Below the pieces are notes generated by a model that was not told the origin of the DNA, made no database searches, and saw only the letters and a program-made list of their open reading frames with translations. From Curtobacterium sp. MCBD17_032 (GTDB taxonomy: Bacteria > Actinomycetota > Actinomycetes > Actinomycetales > Microbacteriaceae), in contig NZ_QKTO01000001.1 of NCBI RefSeq assembly GCF_003234855.1, positions 248,001-312,000 on the forward strand: 64,000 nucleotides of DNA, given 5' to 3'. The position numbers were made by a program, and so were the translations under genes. How positions within the stretch are numbered: the first letter of the stretch is position 1; every line of letters starts with the position of its first letter. Positions 15,741-24,729 of this stretch are shown piece after piece.

Positions 15741-16799
15741 CTACGCGGTCGCGGGAGCGGACGTGTCGGACGGGCCCTCGGTGCCGGGGGTGTCGAGGCC
15801 GGGGCCGACGGTGTGCTCGGCATCGTGTCGGGCCGAGTCCGACCCGGCGGAGCTCGACAGGTCGGCCAGTTCGGCGGCACCGTTCTCGAGCAGCTCGGCG
15901 GCGACCCGGTCCGCGACGGACAGGGCCTCGTCGAGGCGGTCCTGCGCGGACCCGTCGAGCACCGCAGCGTGGGACGCGGTCCGGTACTCGGAGCCGTCGG
16001 GGCGGTACACCGTCGCCGAGACGAGGAGCATCTCGGCATCGACGACCGCGGTGGCCCCGATCGGCGCGGAGCAGCCGACCTCGAGCTTCGCGAGCACCTC
16101 GCGCTCCGCGGTGACCGTCAGGCGGGTGGGCGCGTGCTCGATCTTCCGCAGCGCGGCGAGCAGGTTCCGGTCGTCCTCGTCCGTGCGGATCTCGACCGCG
16201 AGCGCACCCTGCCCGGGGGCGCTCGGCCAGAAGCCGAGGTCGAGCAGCTCGGTCGCGGCGTCGAGCCGTCCGATCCGCCCGAGTCCCGCGGCGGCGAGCA
16301 CCACCGCGTCGAGGTCGTCCTCCACGCGGGCGAGGCGGGTGTCGATGTTGCCGCGGATGTCCACCACGTCGAGGTCGGGTCGGTCCGCCTTGAGCTGGGC
16401 GGCGCGGCGGGGCGAGCCCGTACCGACCTTCGCGCCCTCGGGCAGGGTCTCGACGGTCGCGCCGTTCCGCGCCACGAGCACGTCACGAGCGTCGGCACGC
16501 TTCGGCACGGCGCCGATCGTCAGGCCCGGGTACGGCGCGGTCGGCAGGTCCTTCAGCGAGTGCACGAGCACGTCCACGTCGCCCGCCACAAGCGCCTCGC
16601 GCAGCGCGGATGCGAACACGCCGGTCCCACCGAGGGACGCCAGGGAGGCGCGGTTCGTGTCGCCCTCGCTCGTCACGGTGACGAGTTCCACCGGACGGCC
16701 GGCGGCCTTCGCCAGGCGGTCGGCGACGTCCTGCGACTGCGCGACCGCCAGGCGGCTGGCCCGGGTACCGAGCCGGATCGGGGTCGGCCCGTCGGTCAC
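15741..16799 (-). CDS. hemC: Hydroxymethylbilane synthase (porphobilinogen deaminase)
   Basis: This 352-residue cytosolic enzyme polymerises four porphobilinogens on a dipyrromethane cofactor. 'RLGTRASRLAVAQSQ' at the start, 'HSLKDLPT' with the catalytic Asp, 'GTGSPRRAAQL' and the cofactor-attaching Cys in 'LEVGCSAPIGA' are all present. The GTG start at 16799 overlaps the hemH stop (GTGA). The C-terminus has about 35 extra acidic, Ser/Ala-rich residues beyond the normal fold ('SSSAGSDSARHD' and onward), which also contributes to the distance before hemD. Confidence 0.96.
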   Translation of the reverse strand: MTDGPTPIRLGTRASRLAVAQSQDVADRLAKAAGRPVELVTVTSEGDTNRASLASLGGTGVFASALREALVAGDVDVLVHSLKDLPTAPYPGLTIGAVPKRADARDVLVARNGATVETLPEGAKVGTGSPRRAAQLKADRPDLDVVDIRGNIDTRLARVEDDLDAVVLAAAGLGRIGRLDAATELLDLGFWPSAPGQGALAVEIRTDEDDRNLLAALRKIEHAPTRLTVTAEREVLAKLEVGCSAPIGATAVVDAEMLLVSATVYRPDGSEYRTASHAAVLDGSAQDRLDEALSVADRVAAELLENGAAELADLSSSAGSDSARHDAEHTVGPGLDTPGTEGPSDTSAPATA

Positions 16800-18031
16800 G
16801 GGGCGACGCCTGCGGCTGCGGGCTTGAACCCCGCTCGCACGTTCTCGCAGCACCCCGGGCGGCACACGTCGTACCAGGGGCCGATGTCGGTCAGGTGCGG
16901 ACGCTCGGCCGTCGGCGTGCCGTTGACGCGTTCGAGCACGAGGTCGACGAGGCCGGACACGTACGCCGGGTCGACGCCGGGCGTCTGCGTGCGGAGTGAC
17001 CAGAACCCGAGCTCCCCAGCGGTCTCGGTGGCTTCCTCGTCGAGGTCCCACATGACCTCCATGTGGTCGCTGACGAAGCCGAGCGGGACGATGAGCACGG
17101 CGCGGGTCGGGCCGCCCTTGAGCTCCTCGTTCATGTAGTCGTTGATGTCGGGCTCGAGCCACGGCTGCGACGGGGGGCCGGAGCGCGACTGGTAGACGAG
17201 CTTCCAGGCGGGCTTCGACGTGCCCTGCAGGTGCGCGTGCTCGGGCTGCTCGAGCAGTTCCGCCCACGCCTGGTCGAGGACGACCTGTCCGACGGCGAGG
17301 TGCTGGGCCTCGTACGCGCCGTGCTCGTCGAAGCCCCGGTAGTCGGGGCCGGACCGGGCCGCGTCGGTCGACGGGATCGAGTGCGTGGAGAACAGCACCT
17401 GCAACTCGGTGGCGACGTCGAGGCCCTCGTTCTCGGCGATCGCGCGGGCCATGCCGTCACGCACACCGTCGATGAACGGTCGGACGAAGCCCGGGTGGTC
17501 GAAGAACTGCCGGACCTTGTCGATCTGGATCGTGTCGATCAGGCCGGTCTCGTCGAGCACGCGGGCGTAGTCCTCGCGGTACTGCCGGCAGCTGGAGAAC
17601 GACGAGTACGCACTCGTGGCGATCGCGATGAGCTTGGTGTAGCCCTTGTCGGCCGCCTCGGTGAACGCCTCTTCGAGGTAGGGCGCCCAGTTGCGGTTGC
17701 CCCAGAGGACGGGCATGTCGATGCCCCGCGCGGCGAGCTCGCCCTCGAGCGCTGCCTTGAGCGCGCGGTTCTGGGCGTTGATGGGGCTCACGCCGCCGAA
17801 GTGGCGGTAGTGGTGCGCGACCTCCTCCAGCCGCTCGTCCGGGATGCCGCGGCCGCGGGTGACGTTGCGGAGGAACGGGATGACGTCGTCCTGACCCTCG
17901 GGCCCACCGAAGCCGGCGAGCAGGATCGCGTCGTAGGCGGTGGGCACCTCGACGTGCTCCGGACCCGATGCGGCCGCAGCGGTCGCGGCGAGGACGGGCT
18001 GACCGTTCGTGATCATGCTGGTGTCGGTCAT
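16796..18031 (-). CDS. hemH: Ferrochelatase (coproporphyrin ferrochelatase type)
   Basis: This 411-residue enzyme inserts Fe(II) into coproporphyrin III in the actinobacterial route. 'AILLAGFGGPEGQDDVIPFL' opens the fold after an Ala-rich N-terminus, and the active-site His is in 'STHSIPST'. Four cysteines fit the [2Fe-2S] type known from actinobacterial ferrochelatases: one in 'SSCRQYRED' and three in the C-terminal 'VCRPGCCENV'. Ligand assignment is inferred. The ATG at 18031 overlaps the hemQ stop (ATGA), and the gene end overlaps hemC, so it sits mid-operon. Confidence 0.95.
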   Translation of the reverse strand: MTDTSMITNGQPVLAATAAAASGPEHVEVPTAYDAILLAGFGGPEGQDDVIPFLRNVTRGRGIPDERLEEVAHHYRHFGGVSPINAQNRALKAALEGELAARGIDMPVLWGNRNWAPYLEEAFTEAADKGYTKLIAIATSAYSSFSSCRQYREDYARVLDETGLIDTIQIDKVRQFFDHPGFVRPFIDGVRDGMARAIAENEGLDVATELQVLFSTHSIPSTDAARSGPDYRGFDEHGAYEAQHLAVGQVVLDQAWAELLEQPEHAHLQGTSKPAWKLVYQSRSGPPSQPWLEPDINDYMNEELKGGPTRAVLIVPLGFVSDHMEVMWDLDEEATETAGELGFWSLRTQTPGVDPAYVSGLVDLVLERVNGTPTAERPHLTDIGPWYDVCRPGCCENVRAGFKPAAAGVAP

Positions 18032-18783
18032 GACAGCACCTCCGGGAGTTCGGCGGTCGTCACGCGACGACCCGTGTAGAAGGGCACTTCCTCGCGGACG
18101 TGCATGCGGGCCTCGGTGTACCGGAGGTCGCGCATGAGGTCGACCAGGTCGACCAGGTCCGGACTCTCGAGCGGCAGGATCCACTCGTAGTCTCCGAGGG
18201 CGAAGGAGGCGATGGTGTTCGTCAGGACGCGGCGGTACTTCGCGCCGGCGATGCCGTGGTCGCGGAGCATCCCCGAGCGCTCCTCCTCGGGCAGCAGGTA
18301 CCACTCGTACGAGCGCACGAAGGGGTACACCGTGATCCACGGCTCCGGGTCCTTGCCGCGCAGGAAGGCCGGGGTGTGCCGCTTGTTGAACTCGGCTTCC
18401 CGGTGCATGGCCATGGCGTGCCAGACGGGCTCGGCCTCGGCGAAGAGGGCCGTGCGGCGGATCTCACGGAGGACCGCCTGGATCGCCTGCGCGTCGTCGC
18501 CGTGCAGCCAGATCATGACGTCCGCGTCGGCCCGGAAGCCGGAGACGTCGTAGAAGCCGCGGATCGTGACGCCGCGCTCGGCGCCGGCGGCGACGACTGC
18601 GTCGAGCTCCGCGACCGCTTCGGCACCGCCGCGCTGGACGGTGCCGACCGGACGGCGGAACACCGCCCAGAGGGCGTAGGCCGTGAGCAGGTTCGGGTCG
18701 ATCCCGGAGGCCGGGTCCGTCTCGTGCGCTGCGCTGGCCGCGGGTGCTGCGGGAGTTGCTGGTGTGGGCACGTCAGTGCTCAT
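18028..18783 (-). CDS. hemQ: Coproheme decarboxylase
   Basis: This 251-residue chlorite-dismutase-fold protein decarboxylates coproheme to haem b, the last step of the coproporphyrin-dependent pathway. 'YALWAVFRR' opens the first ferredoxin-like half after an Ala/Pro-rich N-terminal tail. 'YPFVRSYEWYLLPEEER' carries the Tyr expected to form the radical in the actinobacterial enzymes, and 'LRDHGIAGAKYR' the proximal-His region. ATG 18783 is preceded by GGAGGA; an earlier in-frame ATG (18864) lacks a ribosome site. It starts the tightly overlapping hemQ-hemH-hemC block. Confidence 0.95.
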   Translation of the reverse strand: MSTDVPTPATPAAPAASAAHETDPASGIDPNLLTAYALWAVFRRPVGTVQRGGAEAVAELDAVVAAGAERGVTIRGFYDVSGFRADADVMIWLHGDDAQAIQAVLREIRRTALFAEAEPVWHAMAMHREAEFNKRHTPAFLRGKDPEPWITVYPFVRSYEWYLLPEEERSGMLRDHGIAGAKYRRVLTNTIASFALGDYEWILPLESPDLVDLVDLMRDLRYTEARMHVREEVPFYTGRRVTTAELPEVLS

Positions 18784-18894
18784 GGGTGGGTCGTCCTCCA
18801 CGATCGCCGGGGGTGTGGTTCGCCGGCCCCCTTCGCCGAGCGGGTGTCCGGGACGATCGTCCACCGCGGCTCGCGAAGGCTCGCCGCGTGGAGA

Positions 18895-19137
18895 TCACCG
18901 CCGTCGGAGCACCGCTACGACGATACCCCCGACCACTGCCACTCCCGCTGCGAGCCCGGCCAGGTACGGCACCGGGTTCGCGTCGACGCCGCGCTTGACC
19001 TTGGACGCGGCGATGCCGAGCTGCTTCGGCACGTTCAACTTGTCCTCGATCGCGTCGAGGGTGTCGAAGAGCTGGGCACGGGTCGCAGCGACGCGGTCGG
19101 CGATCTTCGACTGGTCGTCGTGCTGGGGGTCGGTCAC
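18895..19137 (-). CDS. DUF3618-like small membrane-anchored protein
   Basis: This 80-residue protein has 'IADRVAATRAQLFDTLDAIEDKLNVPKQ', the amphipathic N-terminal helix of DUF3618 proteins, followed by one C-terminal transmembrane segment ('VPYLAGLAAGVAVVGGIVVA') and RRR. It starts with GTG 19137, with GGAGGA 5 nt upstream. It lies 34 bases after the holin-X-like gene and is the third of three small envelope genes interposed between hemY and hemQ. The family has no established function; a membrane-associated accessory role is inferred. Confidence 0.75.
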   Translation of the reverse strand: MTDPQHDDQSKIADRVAATRAQLFDTLDAIEDKLNVPKQLGIAASKVKRGVDANPVPYLAGLAAGVAVVGGIVVAVLRRR

Positions 19138-19171
19138 TGGTCCTCCGAGGGAGTCGTGGGGATGACGGGCG

Positions 19172-19630
19172 TCAGAACCGGCCGTCGACGTCCGGCTTCC
19201 GTGACGCACGGAGCGTCTCGGGGGTGGGCTTCCGGCCGAGGCCCTTCACCGCGTTGACGTCGTTCTTGACGCTCGCGATGGTGCGCTTCGGCGTGACCGG
19301 CAGGCCCTTCTTGAGCCGCTTCCACCCGATGAACCCGAGGATCGCCGCGACGATCAGCATGAGGACGGCGAGCAGCAGCGCGGCGAGCCACGCGGGCATC
19401 ACCGTGGCGAGGCCCATCACCGCTGCGGTGAGGAGGACGCCGATCGCGTACAGCACGATCACCAACGCGGCGACGAGGATGCCCGCGGCGACCGCGAAGA
19501 CCTTCGCCTTGCCGATCATCTCGGCCTTGAGGAGGGCGATCTCCCCCTTGACCAGGTCCTTGACGAGGTCGGGGACGTCCTTCACGAGGCCGAACAGCGA
19601 CCGCGACTTCCGGTCGCGTGTGTCGGTCAT
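19172..19630 (-). CDS. Actinobacterial holin-X (phage holin family) membrane protein
   Basis: The 152-residue protein has an amphipathic start ('LVKDVPDLVKDLVKGEIALLKAEM'), two hydrophobic hairpin segments around residues 43-70 and 78-103, and a basic C-terminal tail. This is the layout of the putative actinobacterial holin-X/DUF1469 family. Despite the family name it is a chromosomal housekeeping protein in most actinobacteria and no phage genes are near. The ATG overlaps the stop of the preceding gene by 4 bases. Function is unknown. Confidence 0.8.
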   Translation of the reverse strand: MTDTRDRKSRSLFGLVKDVPDLVKDLVKGEIALLKAEMIGKAKVFAVAAGILVAALVIVLYAIGVLLTAAVMGLATVMPAWLAALLLAVLMLIVAAILGFIGWKRLKKGLPVTPKRTIASVKNDVNAVKGLGRKPTPETLRASRKPDVDGRF

Positions 19631-19893
19631 GAGATCTGCGAGCCCTTGCCGGACGACGCCTTCGAGCTCACCTTGCGGACGACCTTCTTGGTCTGCTCAC
19701 CGATGAAGTCGGCGACGTCGGGGGTGCGGTCGGACACGAAGTCCTCGACCTGGTTCACGCTCTTCTGGACGCCGTTGCTGTTCCAGATCTTGCCGCTGAC
19801 GGTCTTGATCTGCTCGTACCGCGCCCGTCCGGCTCGCGATCCCAGGACGTACCCGAGTGCTGCGCCGGCGACGAACAGGAGCTTTCCTCGCAT
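19627..19893 (-). CDS. YtxH-like small membrane protein
   Basis: This 88-residue protein starts with one hydrophobic segment, 'LLFVAGAALGYVLGSRAG', followed by a long hydrophilic, Lys/Ser-rich tail with 'DVADFIGEQTKKVVRKVSSK'. The layout, with GYxLGSRAGR after the helix, is typical of actinobacterial YtxH-like proteins, whose role is unknown. ATG 19893 has GGAGGA upstream. It is the first of a three-gene cluster (YtxH-like, holin-X, DUF3618) read leftward from the 115-bp gap after hemY. A near-palindrome CATGC...GCATG lies at 19943-19960. Confidence 0.75.
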   Translation of the reverse strand: MRGKLLFVAGAALGYVLGSRAGRARYEQIKTVSGKIWNSNGVQKSVNQVEDFVSDRTPDVADFIGEQTKKVVRKVSSKASSGKGSQIS

Positions 19894-20008
19894 GAGCGAT
19901 TCCTCCGTTGGGTCAGTGTGCTGTGAAGGCACCGTGCGTGGTCATGCACCGATCGGCATGTGTCCGACGGTTCCCCCAACAGTAGCCCTCGGAGGGTCAG
20001 CGGTCCGC

Positions 20009-21361
20009 TCAGGAATCCAGGATGCGCTCAGCAGCCGCCCGGGCAGCGGTGACGATGCCGGACAGCCCCCGCCCGGAGGACGCCTCACCGATCCCGACCA
20101 CGCCCTCCGCCAGCCCGGCGGCCTCGGCGTCCGGTCCGTACCAGCGGACGCGGGCCGCACCGACGACGTGCTCCGGCCCGACGGGCAGCCCGAGCAGTGC
20201 GGTCGCGTCCGTCGTCGCCCGTGCGCTCACCGCACCGGCGGGGTCGACCGGGAGGCTCGTGGCCACCTCGTCCGCGTTCGTCGCGCCGGCAGCGCCGGTC
20301 GCCTGGTCCGCACCTGCCGGGGGCAGGGCGTAGCTGAGTCGCAGCACGTGCCTCCCGGCCGCCCGCTCCGCCAACCAGGGCCACTTGACCGTCGCGTGCG
20401 TGAGCGCCTTCGCGGCGACGCCGGTCGCGCCGGGGTGCACGAGCATCCCGGTGCCCCGTGGCGCAGCGTCCAGCTCCGGCCGGTCGACGACCAGGGTGAC
20501 GAGCTCGATGCCGGACCGACGCGGGGCCGCCGTCCGGGCCGGGTCGGCGACCGTCGCGAGGACGTGGTCCGCCGCCAGCCGCTCGGTCGTGCCGTCCGCC
20601 GACACGGTCTCGACCGCCGCTCGTCCGACGGAGGTGGCCCGCGTGTGCAGCCGCACGTCGACGCGGTACGTGTCGAGGTCGGCGACGAGCTCGTCGACGA
20701 GTCGCGCGATACCGCCTCGGAGCCCCTGCACGGCGGACCCGGCGACGGCACGCTTCCGGAGCGCGAGCACCGCACGGGCCAGGGACCCCTCGCGCTGCAG
20801 GGCGGCACGGAGCCCGGGCGCCACGCGGTCCGGGTCGAGGTCGTCGGGGTGCGTCGAGTGCACGCCGGCCACGACCGGGACGACCAGGTCGTCGAGGACC
20901 TTCGCGCCCATCCGGCTCCGGACCATCGCGCCGAGCGACGTCGCCCGTGCGCCCACCGGCGAGGGCAGCAGCGCGTCCATCTGTGCACGGAACGCCGCAG
21001 CGCCACCGACCACCGCGATGACGTCCGCGGCCATCGGGGTGCCCGGGATCCCGAGCAGCCCGGTCGACGGGATCGGGGCGGTCCGCCCGTCGCGGGTCAT
21101 CAGCCACGCACCCCGCGGGTCCGGGGAGACGATGTCGTTGCCGAGACCGAGTTCGATCGCGAGCGAGGACACGGCGTCCGTCCGGGTCGCGAACGAGTCC
21201 GCCGCCATGTCGAGGTCGAGGCCCGCGACCGAGTGCCGTCGGACCATCCCACCGAGCACGCCCGAGGCCTCGAGCAACACGACGTGGGCACCGCCCTTCG
21301 CGAGGTCACGCGCGGCGACGAGCCCGGCGACCCCGCCGCCGACCACGACGACGTCGGTCAC
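20009..21361 (-). CDS. hemY: Protoporphyrinogen/coproporphyrinogen III oxidase (FAD)
   Basis: This 450-residue flavoenzyme aromatises coproporphyrinogen III (or protoporphyrinogen) using oxygen. In this route the product feeds hemH. The N-terminal 'VVVVGGGVAGLVAARDLA' is the FAD GxGxxG strand, and the C-terminal 'GVVGIGEASSGRGLSGIVTA' is the second FAD-binding segment. The GTG at 21361 overlaps the hemE stop, so both are translated together. A much longer open frame through hemE is a GC shadow. Length is near the family norm. Confidence 0.93.
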   Translation of the reverse strand: MTDVVVVGGGVAGLVAARDLAKGGAHVVLLEASGVLGGMVRRHSVAGLDLDMAADSFATRTDAVSSLAIELGLGNDIVSPDPRGAWLMTRDGRTAPIPSTGLLGIPGTPMAADVIAVVGGAAAFRAQMDALLPSPVGARATSLGAMVRSRMGAKVLDDLVVPVVAGVHSTHPDDLDPDRVAPGLRAALQREGSLARAVLALRKRAVAGSAVQGLRGGIARLVDELVADLDTYRVDVRLHTRATSVGRAAVETVSADGTTERLAADHVLATVADPARTAAPRRSGIELVTLVVDRPELDAAPRGTGMLVHPGATGVAAKALTHATVKWPWLAERAAGRHVLRLSYALPPAGADQATGAAGATNADEVATSLPVDPAGAVSARATTDATALLGLPVGPEHVVGAARVRWYGPDAEAAGLAEGVVGIGEASSGRGLSGIVTAARAAAERILDS

Positions 21362-22482
21362 GACGCGGCCCGGTCGGTCCCGTCGGTCCCGACGTCGGTG
21401 CCGTCGCCCAGTGCGTGCACGAGCTCGACGACGCGGGTCAGCACGGTCGGGTCGGTCTCGGGCGGGACGCCGTGGCCGAGGTTCACGACGTGCGCACGGG
21501 CAACGCCACCGCGGCGGACGACGTCGCGGACGTGCGTCTCGAGGACCGGCCACGGGGCCGAGAGCATCGCCGGGTCGAGATTGCCCTGCACGGTCACGTC
21601 GCTGCCGACGCGCTGCACGGCCTCGTCGAGGGGCAGCCGCCAGTCCACGCCGACCGCGTCCACCGCACCGACGGAGCCGCCGACGGTCGCCATGTCGGCC
21701 AGGACCTCGCCGCTGCCGACGCCGAAGTGGATGCGCGGGACGCCGAGGTCGGTCACGTGGGACAGTGCACGCGCCGAGTGCGGAGCGACCCGGGAGACGT
21801 AGTCCGCGCGGGACAGCGACCCGACCCACGAGTCGAAGAGCTGCGCCGCCGAGGCACCCGCGAGCACCTGGGCACGGAGGAACGCCCCCGACACGTCGGC
21901 GGCCCAGTCGAGCAGCCGTGCCCACGTCTCCGGCTCGGCGTGCATCATCGTGCGGGCCCGGATGTGGTCCTTCGACGGACCGCCCTCGACCAGGTACGCG
22001 GCCAGCGTGAAGGGCGCGCCCGCGAAGCCGATCAGCGGCGTGCTGCCGAGCTCGGCGACCGTCCGGGCGACCGCCTCGGTGATCGGGGCCAGGGCCTCCG
22101 TCTCGAGCGGACGCAGGGCGTCCACGTCCGCCGCCGTCCGGACGGGCGACCCGAGGACCGGACCACGACCGGGGACGATCTCGACGTCCACGCCCGCGAG
22201 CTTGATCGGGACGACGATGTCGCTGAAGAAGATGCCGGCGTCGACTCCGTGCCGACGGACCGGCTGCAGGGTGATCTCGGACGCGAGGGCCGGGTCGAGG
22301 CACGCGTCGAGCATCGCCGTCCCGACGCGGAGCTCCCGGTACTCCGGCAACGACCGGCCGGCCTGCCGCATGAACCACACCGGCAGCGTCTCCGGCCGGT
22401 CCCCACGGAGGGCACGGACGAGCCGCGAGCCCGTGGTGCGGCCGTCGGCGAGCGGATGGGTGGTCGGGAGCGCGTCGGTCAC
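21358..22482 (-). CDS. hemE: Uroporphyrinogen decarboxylase
   Basis: This 374-residue cytosolic enzyme removes four carboxyls from uroporphyrinogen III to give coproporphyrinogen III. 'VWFMRQAGRSLPEYR' is the N-terminal substrate-binding hallmark; 'GIFFSDIVVP' carries the catalytic Asp, 'GFAGAPFTLAAYLVEG' follows, and the C-terminal 'NLGHGVPPETDP' contains the conserved His. It starts with GTG 22482; on the minus strand GAGAAT sits 6 nt upstream, a possible leaderless start. It is divergent from hemA across a 74-bp promoter region. Confidence 0.96.
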   Translation of the reverse strand: MTDALPTTHPLADGRTTGSRLVRALRGDRPETLPVWFMRQAGRSLPEYRELRVGTAMLDACLDPALASEITLQPVRRHGVDAGIFFSDIVVPIKLAGVDVEIVPGRGPVLGSPVRTAADVDALRPLETEALAPITEAVARTVAELGSTPLIGFAGAPFTLAAYLVEGGPSKDHIRARTMMHAEPETWARLLDWAADVSGAFLRAQVLAGASAAQLFDSWVGSLSRADYVSRVAPHSARALSHVTDLGVPRIHFGVGSGEVLADMATVGGSVGAVDAVGVDWRLPLDEAVQRVGSDVTVQGNLDPAMLSAPWPVLETHVRDVVRRGGVARAHVVNLGHGVPPETDPTVLTRVVELVHALGDGTDVGTDGTDRAAS

Positions 22483-22556
22483 CGGATGATTCTCGCACCG
22501 CGAACAGGACGGCTCCCCGACCCGGTGTTCGGGGCACCGGGGTTACCATTGAACAC
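22483..22556. promoter_or_regulatory. Divergent hemE/hemA promoters
   Basis: Rightward, TACCAT (22544-22549) lies 7 nt before the hemA GTG. Leftward, GAGAAT (22493-22488) lies 6 nt before the hemE GTG. Both spacings fit leaderless mRNAs. The 74 bp between them is the only space for control of the divergent haem transcripts. Confidence 0.55.
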
Positions 22557-23861
22557 GTGCTCATCTGTCTCACGGCGTCGCATCGCAACGCCAGCTTCGA
22601 CCTCCTGGAGCGTCTGAGCATCGGAGCACCCGCGGCCGCCAGCCACCTCGTCACGGACTCGGACGTCCTCGACGGCGCCGTGGTCCTCGCCACGTGCAAC
22701 CGGTTCGAGGCCTACCTCGACATCGCCGGCGACGACGACGCAGCCGTCCGTGCCACGGTGGAGGCCGTCTCGGCGGCGAGCGAGCTGCAGGCCGACGAGG
22801 TCCTCGACGCCGTGCAGGTGCTCGGCGGCGGCGACGTCGTGCAGCACCTCTTCGCCGTGTCGAGCGGGCTCGAGTCCGTCGTCGTCGGCGAGACCGAGAT
22901 CTCCGGACAGGTCCGCCGGGCCCTCGAGGACGCGCGCCGGAACGGCACCACCACCTCCGACCTCGAACGGCTCTTCCAGGAGGCCGCGCACACCTCCCGC
23001 GGTGTCAAGACCCGCACCCGGATCGGCGCCGCCGGCCGGTCGCTCGTCCGCCTCGGGCTCGAGCTCGCGTCCTCGCGGATCACCGACTGGGCCGCCACCC
23101 GCGTGCTCCTCGTCGGCACCGGCAGCTACGCCGCCACCACCATCGCCGCCCTCCGCGACCGTGGCGCGCAGCACATCCAGGTCTTCTCGCCGTCCGGCCG
23201 GGCGCCGTGGTTCGCCGCCAAGCACGACCTCGTCGCCGCCACCGACCTGCGCACCGCGATCGGCACGAGCGACGTCGTCATCACCTGCACCTCGAGCGAG
23301 GTCCCGGTCGTCGAGGCGTGTGACCTCGACGACGGTGCCCGTCGCATCGTGATCGACCTCGGGCTCCCCCGAAACGTGCACCCGGACGCAGCGGACGTCG
23401 AGGGCGTCGAGCTGCTCGACCTCGAGACGATCAGCATCCACGCCCCGATCGCCGAGCTGAACGCCGAGACCGAAGCACGCGCGATCGTCGACGACGCCGT
23501 CTCCCGTTTCCGCGCCCAGGCCCTCGAGCAGTCGACCACCCCCGCACTCGTCGCCCTCCGCAAGCACGTGTTCGACATCCTCGACGACGAGATCGACCGC
23601 GTGAAGCGGCGCGGCGACACCACCCCCGAGTCCGCCGAGCAGACCGAGCGGGCACTCCGGCACCTGGTCGGCGTGCTCCTCCACCGCCCCTCGGTCCGGG
23701 CCCGCGAACTCGGCCGTGCCGGTCGGGGCGACGACTTCACCGGCGCGCTCGACGCCCTCTTCGGCGTCCGCCCCGAGCCCGTCGCCGACGTGCCGTCCGC
23801 CGTCGTGCCGTTGGCCGACCGGGCCGCGCGCGTGCGCGACGACGAGGCGGACGCGAGCTGA
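22557..23861 (+). CDS. hemA: Glutamyl-tRNA reductase
   Basis: This 434-residue enzyme reduces glutamyl-tRNA to glutamate-1-semialdehyde with NADPH, the entry to haem. 'VVLATCNRFEAY' has the catalytic Cys and 'GETEISGQVRRALE' the glutamate-recognition region; 'RVLLVGTGSYAATTIAAL' is the NADPH site and the C-terminal helical dimer domain follows. The start is GTG 22557 with TACCAT 7 nt upstream. It is read rightward, away from the other haem genes; hemL, its partner enzyme, is about 9 kb away at the far end of the leftward operon. Confidence 0.96.
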   Translation: MLICLTASHRNASFDLLERLSIGAPAAASHLVTDSDVLDGAVVLATCNRFEAYLDIAGDDDAAVRATVEAVSAASELQADEVLDAVQVLGGGDVVQHLFAVSSGLESVVVGETEISGQVRRALEDARRNGTTTSDLERLFQEAAHTSRGVKTRTRIGAAGRSLVRLGLELASSRITDWAATRVLLVGTGSYAATTIAALRDRGAQHIQVFSPSGRAPWFAAKHDLVAATDLRTAIGTSDVVITCTSSEVPVVEACDLDDGARRIVIDLGLPRNVHPDAADVEGVELLDLETISIHAPIAELNAETEARAIVDDAVSRFRAQALEQSTTPALVALRKHVFDILDDEIDRVKRRGDTTPESAEQTERALRHLVGVLLHRPSVRARELGRAGRGDDFTGALDALFGVRPEPVADVPSAVVPLADRAARVRDDEADAS

Positions 23862-23875
23862 CCGGGTCGGGCGAT

Positions 23876-23888
23876 CCGGGCCTCCCGG
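23876..23888. repeat. GGGAGGC-core hairpin after hemA
   Basis: CCGGG, loop CCT, CCCGG makes a short perfect stem 14 bases past the hemA stop. It belongs to the same intergenic family as the other GGGAGGC elements, and it lies inside the in-frame upstream extension of the NUDIX gene. Confidence 0.5.
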
Positions 23889-23941
23889 CCGCCGCCCCGC
23901 TGCTGCGGGTCAGCGCCCTCCTGCTCGTCCGCGACCGTCGC

Positions 23942-24307
<366 letters not shown>

Positions 24308-24325
24308 GGTCGGCCCGCCTCGCCG

Positions 24326-24601
24326 CTACTGGTCGCGGTCGGTGTACTCGCCGGCCGTCTCCGGGCCGCCGGGCTCGACGTCACCGGGGATGTCCGACTC
24401 GACGTACTCACCGCGCTCGCCCTCGGACTCCGGACGCCGTTCGCCGGGGATGTCGCTCGACACGAACTCGCCGACCGGTTCGTCATCGGTGACGCGGTGC
24501 TCGCCGGGGATCTCGCTGTCCACGAACTCGCCGGCGCGCTCGTCCACGCCGTCCGCGCGGTCCTCGTCGCCGCGTGCTGCCTCGTGCTTGCCTGCTGCCA
24601 T
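24326..24601 (-). CDS. Acidic protein with 20-residue tandem repeats
   Basis: This 91-residue, highly acidic, probably disordered protein has a 23-residue leader (MAAGKHEAARGDEDRA...). Three exact 20-residue units follow, starting GEFVDSEIPG, GEFVSSDIPG and GEYVESDIPG, and a truncated fourth GEYTDRDQ at the stop. The conserved part is GE(F/Y)V-x-S(D/E)IPG(D/E); the other half of each unit is variable, Pro/Glu-rich. At DNA level the units are 60 bp (24532-24353). ATG 24601 has GGAAGGA upstream. There are no membrane segments or signal. No family or function was recognised; repeated short linear motifs suggest a binding role. Confidence 0.7.
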   Translation of the reverse strand: MAAGKHEAARGDEDRADGVDERAGEFVDSEIPGEHRVTDDEPVGEFVSSDIPGERRPESEGERGEYVESDIPGDVEPGGPETAGEYTDRDQ

Positions 24602-24729
24602 GGGTCTGTCCTTCCGTCCGGCACGTCGTCGTCGACGTGCACGCTGCCGATCCTGCCCGATGTCGCTGGACGGCGGTGCGCTCCTGGGAGGACGTGCGCC
24701 ACGGGAGCGTCCTGCGCCAGGATGACCGG

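Noticed and set aside
19172..19630. Prophage lysis gene suggested by the phage holin name
   Set aside because: The holin-X family is common on actinobacterial chromosomes and no capsid, tail, integrase or lysin gene is nearby.
24353..24532. 60-bp periodic repeats resembling a small CRISPR array
   Set aside because: Units are contiguous, keep a reading frame and vary like codons; no spacers or cas genes.
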